Positions 63,901 through 64,000 of a stretch of DNA of 64,000 nt are shown here, piece by piece. Made by a program: the position numbers and the translations under genes. The stretch comes from Chloroflexota bacterium (GTDB lineage Bacteria > Chloroflexota > Anaerolineae > Anaerolineales > Villigracilaceae): NCBI GenBank assembly GCA_016234555.1, contig JACRBJ010000027.1, forward strand, positions 1-64,000. Direction: 5' to 3'. The notes beneath the pieces are model-generated. The model saw only the letters and a program-made list of their open reading frames with translations. It was not told where the DNA came from and searched no databases. The first letter of the stretch is position 1, and each line of letters begins with the position of its first letter.

Positions 63901-64000
63901 CACCAGCAGAATATTCTCTATGATCGCCGCCGCCTGGTTCGACACAATATTCATCAGGCGCAATTCTTCCGGGGTAAAGGGGGACGCACCGTGTTGGTGA
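57943..64000 (-). CDS. Giant multi-GAF (about 9 full plus 1 partial) PAS sensor histidine kinase, 5' end beyond the window
   Basis: Repeated GAF C-terminal signatures (QAAAIIEN, QAGIALNNAQ, QAALVVNN, QASLILQN, QIALSLDN, QSAVSLDN, QATVALEN, QAIVAIQN, QVAVAINN); HisKA VATVSHELRTPMTAIKGY; HATPase VQDNGVGIAPEDQARVFERFFRG. Frame stays open to the window edge (HQHGASPFTPEELRLMNIVSN). Confidence 0.95.
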   Translation of the reverse strand, partial: HQHGASPFTPEELRLMNIVSNQAAAIIENILLVQQARARAQRSDALRRIASLASSSATVEEILKYSIQELVNLFQADVGAIFLMDESRGELRLRRESTYGISDEVSNSVIQIFMDDPNYRYTVSGSQKPFLSGRLSTDRRVLSVYRPFSTTLLIESAIIVPLVVRERSIGELMLGSFKTDHFNSYDLQAVDTAAGQLASAVESADLHAQTDDSLRSRVEQFSAVARINRELSASLDLKHLLRIIHDESLRISQADCSSVLLLDQERALDNPMVEFSVGCEGNRELFPIEQDVLRKRELLVVGDFLQEWGGSPHDGVRSAMIAPITYQTHAIGLISLHSTRFNFFKPEAAELLQTLVVQAGIALNNAQRYQSEKRRAELMRRRADTLVRLADVSYDLGHDQPLDQALQVIARGIRDSTPFRVVLISIVDETGLLRRVTATGIPQETLNELLSRKQPLPGVKKLMQPEFRVSRSYFIPSDEAPVIQSDVHSVTVDVPTPAVQQPNSWNVNDSLLVPLENSEGDVVGLISLDNPSNNLRPDKATIETVEVFAAQAALVVNNTLRQGELRSRIDALSSGLQRQQKLIDSTQNNLPILLHKDLEQTISLYKLDQRTQRVRAGLAITKSVSRQLDASSALFALGRETLTQLGMSIALVAENTVDGARLLHVLGSLPRSTNVESLFGQRNPLRACLQSGDPILISNLDENEEWHDASLLTSLRAKSVICLPVQVESKTVAAMLAISPESMPDFTDEDRKVYLQISQQASLILQNISLLSQTRRRLDEVNLLLDFSRQLSGMDPDAILKSLLDSSRRVLQHAHAGVALVWDTQTEMLTPRAASGYADNGSMMEIRYRPGEALPGTVFLNKTARRVDEINFVRDYNLSAENLAIYRQATGGRLPVSSLLVPIITADQSMGVLVLDNFNATAAFLAEDEALLLSLTQQIALSLDNVRLVQTTQERAAQLHALNNAAASLTSSLSSDELINSLLDQLVPILPYDTATLWLREKDRLSVASARGFADAEQRLGLSVYVQDSALFKEMAQTGQPISVHDVREDPRFPPVGNPHLSWLGIPLISKGELVGVLAVEKWQAHFYTREQLQVGLTFASQSAVSLDNARLFEDSVNRATELDQRSQRLTTLNRFASALTGLLDTDQILNLTATELLRGLGAQRISVVTFERNQAYWRISAPRARIKLPRLLPDALIFNRLRESQSIFNTDDARSEPDLAPLMEMLGEDTTALLVLPLTSGQNLTALVFAQMTGENRFGLNELEIARTITSQATVALENARLFQSSVRTAERFAILNETSSHISALDPEEVYIAVHKAAERLMPLDAFVITLLDVDRNEVDAVYMFDRGRRLPGERIPFGQGMSSQVIRSGKPLLATSLEEANKLSTVQAAEEDQETQSIVAVPMILSGRSLGMLSAQGYQPGMYTEEDVQILGTLANQAIVAIQNGRLFAETQNLASQLEIRVVERTAQLQREQQNTETLLRILTEVSSSLDLDRALNRTLSLLNEAVGAEQGTIMLLHAEDNLLHYRAGYGYLTDRSEPSGRSFTLRVGEGLAGWVVQNRESVLAHDLHQDPRWMRSSRSGQDHRSAIVVPMQVGEDVIGVLMVFQREANSFSVEMLNLVRAIGGQVAVAINNAHLYELIRDQAERLGVMLRKEQEDASRSQAILEAVADGVLVTGTGNRITFVNSSTERILALEKSKLLGNPLESFGGLFGKSANTWMETIRHWSEDPSAYQSGEMYAEQLELENERIALVHLAPVILQNDFLGTVSIFRDITREVEVDRLKSEFVATVSHELRTPMTAIKGYVDILTMGAAGALDENQMHFLEIVRNNIDRLNILVNDLLDISRIEAGRVTLSPQSVNLREIAEEIITETLRRSQQENKPMALSLDAPTKISPVIGDGERIRQIMGNLVDNAYNYTPGNGSIRINIHQQNGEVQVDVQDNGVGIAPEDQARVFERFFRGEHPLVLATPGTGLGLPIVRQLVEMHKGRIWMRSTGVPGEGSTFSFTLPILNNGA

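Overview
The window looks like a bacterial chromosome segment, probably Chloroflexota/Anaerolineae-like (inferred from gene content and repeat style, not proven). It holds about 50 supportable protein genes and one tRNA-Glu(CTC); there is no rRNA and no CRISPR array. Most of it is housekeeping or metabolic: Ycf46-like AAA+ ATPase, hemW, pyruvate phosphate dikinase, CCA-adding enzyme, hpt, tdk, the rpmE/rpmA/rplU ribosomal cluster, a hydroxyproline-type epimerase with a DapA-like enzyme, rsmG, miaB, coaX, a homocysteine methyltransferase/MTHFR fusion, many GT39/GT87-like membrane glycosyltransferases, and a giant multi-GAF histidine kinase. The strongest candidate for an undescribed system is the AT-rich left end. 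A three-gene minus-strand cassette (518-4282) encodes a DUF772-like/Nudix fusion, a wHTH/degenerate-Nudix/TM protein and a degenerate-HD/thymidylate-kinase fusion. It sits between two halves of one eroded type I restriction specificity (hsdS) C-terminus, next to an IS5-family transposase tail. A second theme is dense repeat structure: several families of short palindromes (one with covarying arms, usually right after stop codons) and 7-8-nt near-tandem repeats, some inserted in frame in essential genes such as hemW. Other points are an L31 protein with an RNAP alpha-CTD-like domain, a PPDK with a histone-H1-like Lys/Ala tail, a TIR-FGE fusion, and a Cys-rich module shared between a GT39 enzyme and the neighbouring DUF1566 lipoprotein. 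All assignments come from reading motifs by eye; no database search was run.
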